Program-made: the position numbers and the translations under genes
Shown: piece by piece, positions 12,470 through 12,682 of the stretch
How positions within the stretch are numbered: position 1 is the stretch's first letter
Layout: every line of letters begins with the position of its first letter
Source: an uncultured Collinsella sp.
GTDB lineage: Bacteria > Actinomycetota > Coriobacteriia > Coriobacteriales > Coriobacteriaceae
Direction: 5' to 3'
Length of the DNA stretch: 12,682 nucleotides
NCBI GenBank assembly: GCA_900548935.1
Contig: URMR01000041.1
Location: 1 to 12,682 of the forward strand
Notes under the pieces: generated by a model
Database searches by the model: none
What the model was told of the DNA's origin: nothing
What the model saw: only the letters and a program-made list of their open reading frames with translations

Positions 12470-12682
12470 TTAGATGCGGTTCATTTGGGCTGCAACCTTG
12501 TTGTACCAGTCCTGCCACGTGGGCGGGCAGTACTTTTTGGCCGCTGCTGGGGTAAGGGTGGAGCCGTAGTTGGCGCCCAGATAGGCAACGTGAGCGGAGA
12601 TGCCCTCGCTCCAGCTGCCAAAGCTGCGCCAGCCGCCGCCACGTGCACTCCAGCCCCAGGCGTTGTAAGAATTGGCGCAATA
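12470..12682 (-). CDS. C-terminal end of a probable glucosaminidase-type cell-wall hydrolase (partial)
   Basis: The minus strand is open from the window edge to a TAA at 12470-12472, giving the last 70 residues of a protein that begins outside the window. The sequence is rich in Trp, Gly and Tyr: NSYNAWGWSARGGGWRSFGS, then SEGISAHVAYLGANYG, then KKYCPPTWQDWYNKVAAQMN. The NAWGW...GWRSFGSWSEGI pattern resembles the substrate-cleft part of glucosaminidase/lysozyme-like domains (mannosyl-glycoprotein endo-beta-N-acetylglucosaminidase family), where an NPFGW-type motif is common. Such enzymes cut peptidoglycan glycan strands outside the cell. Two cysteines (second residue and KKYCPP) might form a disulphide. 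The catalytic glutamate and any signal peptide lie beyond the window, so activity cannot be judged. A strong terminator lies just after the stop. Confidence 0.65.
   Translation of the reverse strand, partial: YCANSYNAWGWSARGGGWRSFGSWSEGISAHVAYLGANYGSTLTPAAAKKYCPPTWQDWYNKVAAQMNRI

Noticed and set aside
1..12682. CRISPR arrays, insertion sequences, tRNA or rRNA genes
   Set aside because: I saw no regularly spaced repeats, transposase genes, terminal inverted repeats with target duplications, or tRNA-like cloverleaf or rRNA sequence by eye.

Overview
The window looks like chromosomal DNA from a high-GC Gram-positive anaerobe. Protein style and gene content suggest a gut coriobacterium of the Collinsella type; this is inferred from general resemblance, not from a marker gene. 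GC is high throughout, ribosome binding sites are strong AAAGGA/GGAGG types, and intergenic spaces are short except for two divergent promoter regions.

Layout. (1) Positions 1-852, minus strand: the N-terminal two thirds of a PLP-dependent diaminopimelate decarboxylase (lysA), cut by the window edge. (2) Positions 853-1232: a 380-base divergent intergenic region with a promoter, an operator-like inverted repeat and a GC-rich stretch of unclear origin. (3) Positions 1233-2746, plus strand: an M20D amidohydrolase translationally coupled to a 107-residue membrane protein. (4) Positions 2835 to about 9818, minus strand: five co-directional genes. In transcription order these are a three-domain FMN/4Fe-4S/FAD ene-reductase (old yellow enzyme/FadH/BaiCD-like), the aconitase X large subunit, the aconitase X swivel subunit, an M20 dipeptidase/carboxypeptidase-like enzyme and an MFS transporter. 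The array ends in a strong hairpin terminator. (5) Positions 9852-10041: a divergent regulatory region with two separate inverted repeats. (6) Positions 10042-12430, plus strand: a membrane-anchored FxLYD-domain protein, a small helix-turn-helix protein and a transmembrane Ser/Thr protein kinase with a degenerate glycine loop, followed by a two-way terminator. (7) Positions 12470-12682, minus strand: the C-terminal end of a probable glucosaminidase-type cell-wall hydrolase.

The most interesting unit is the minus-strand array at 2835-9818. Aconitase X enzymes dehydrate hydroxy acids (cis-3-hydroxy-L-proline in bacteria, mevalonate 5-phosphate in archaea), and FadH/BaiCD-type flavoenzymes reduce activated C=C bonds. 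Their tight coupling (21 and 14 bases between genes) suggests a dehydrate-then-reduce route that would remove a hydroxyl from a small substrate. The M20 peptidase could release that substrate from a peptide or N-acyl conjugate, and the MFS protein could import it. The individual families are recognisable; the combined pathway and its substrate are my inference.

The right-hand plus-strand genes look like a small signalling cluster. It lacks an obvious extracellular sensor on the kinase, so the neighbouring FxLYD protein is a candidate partner.
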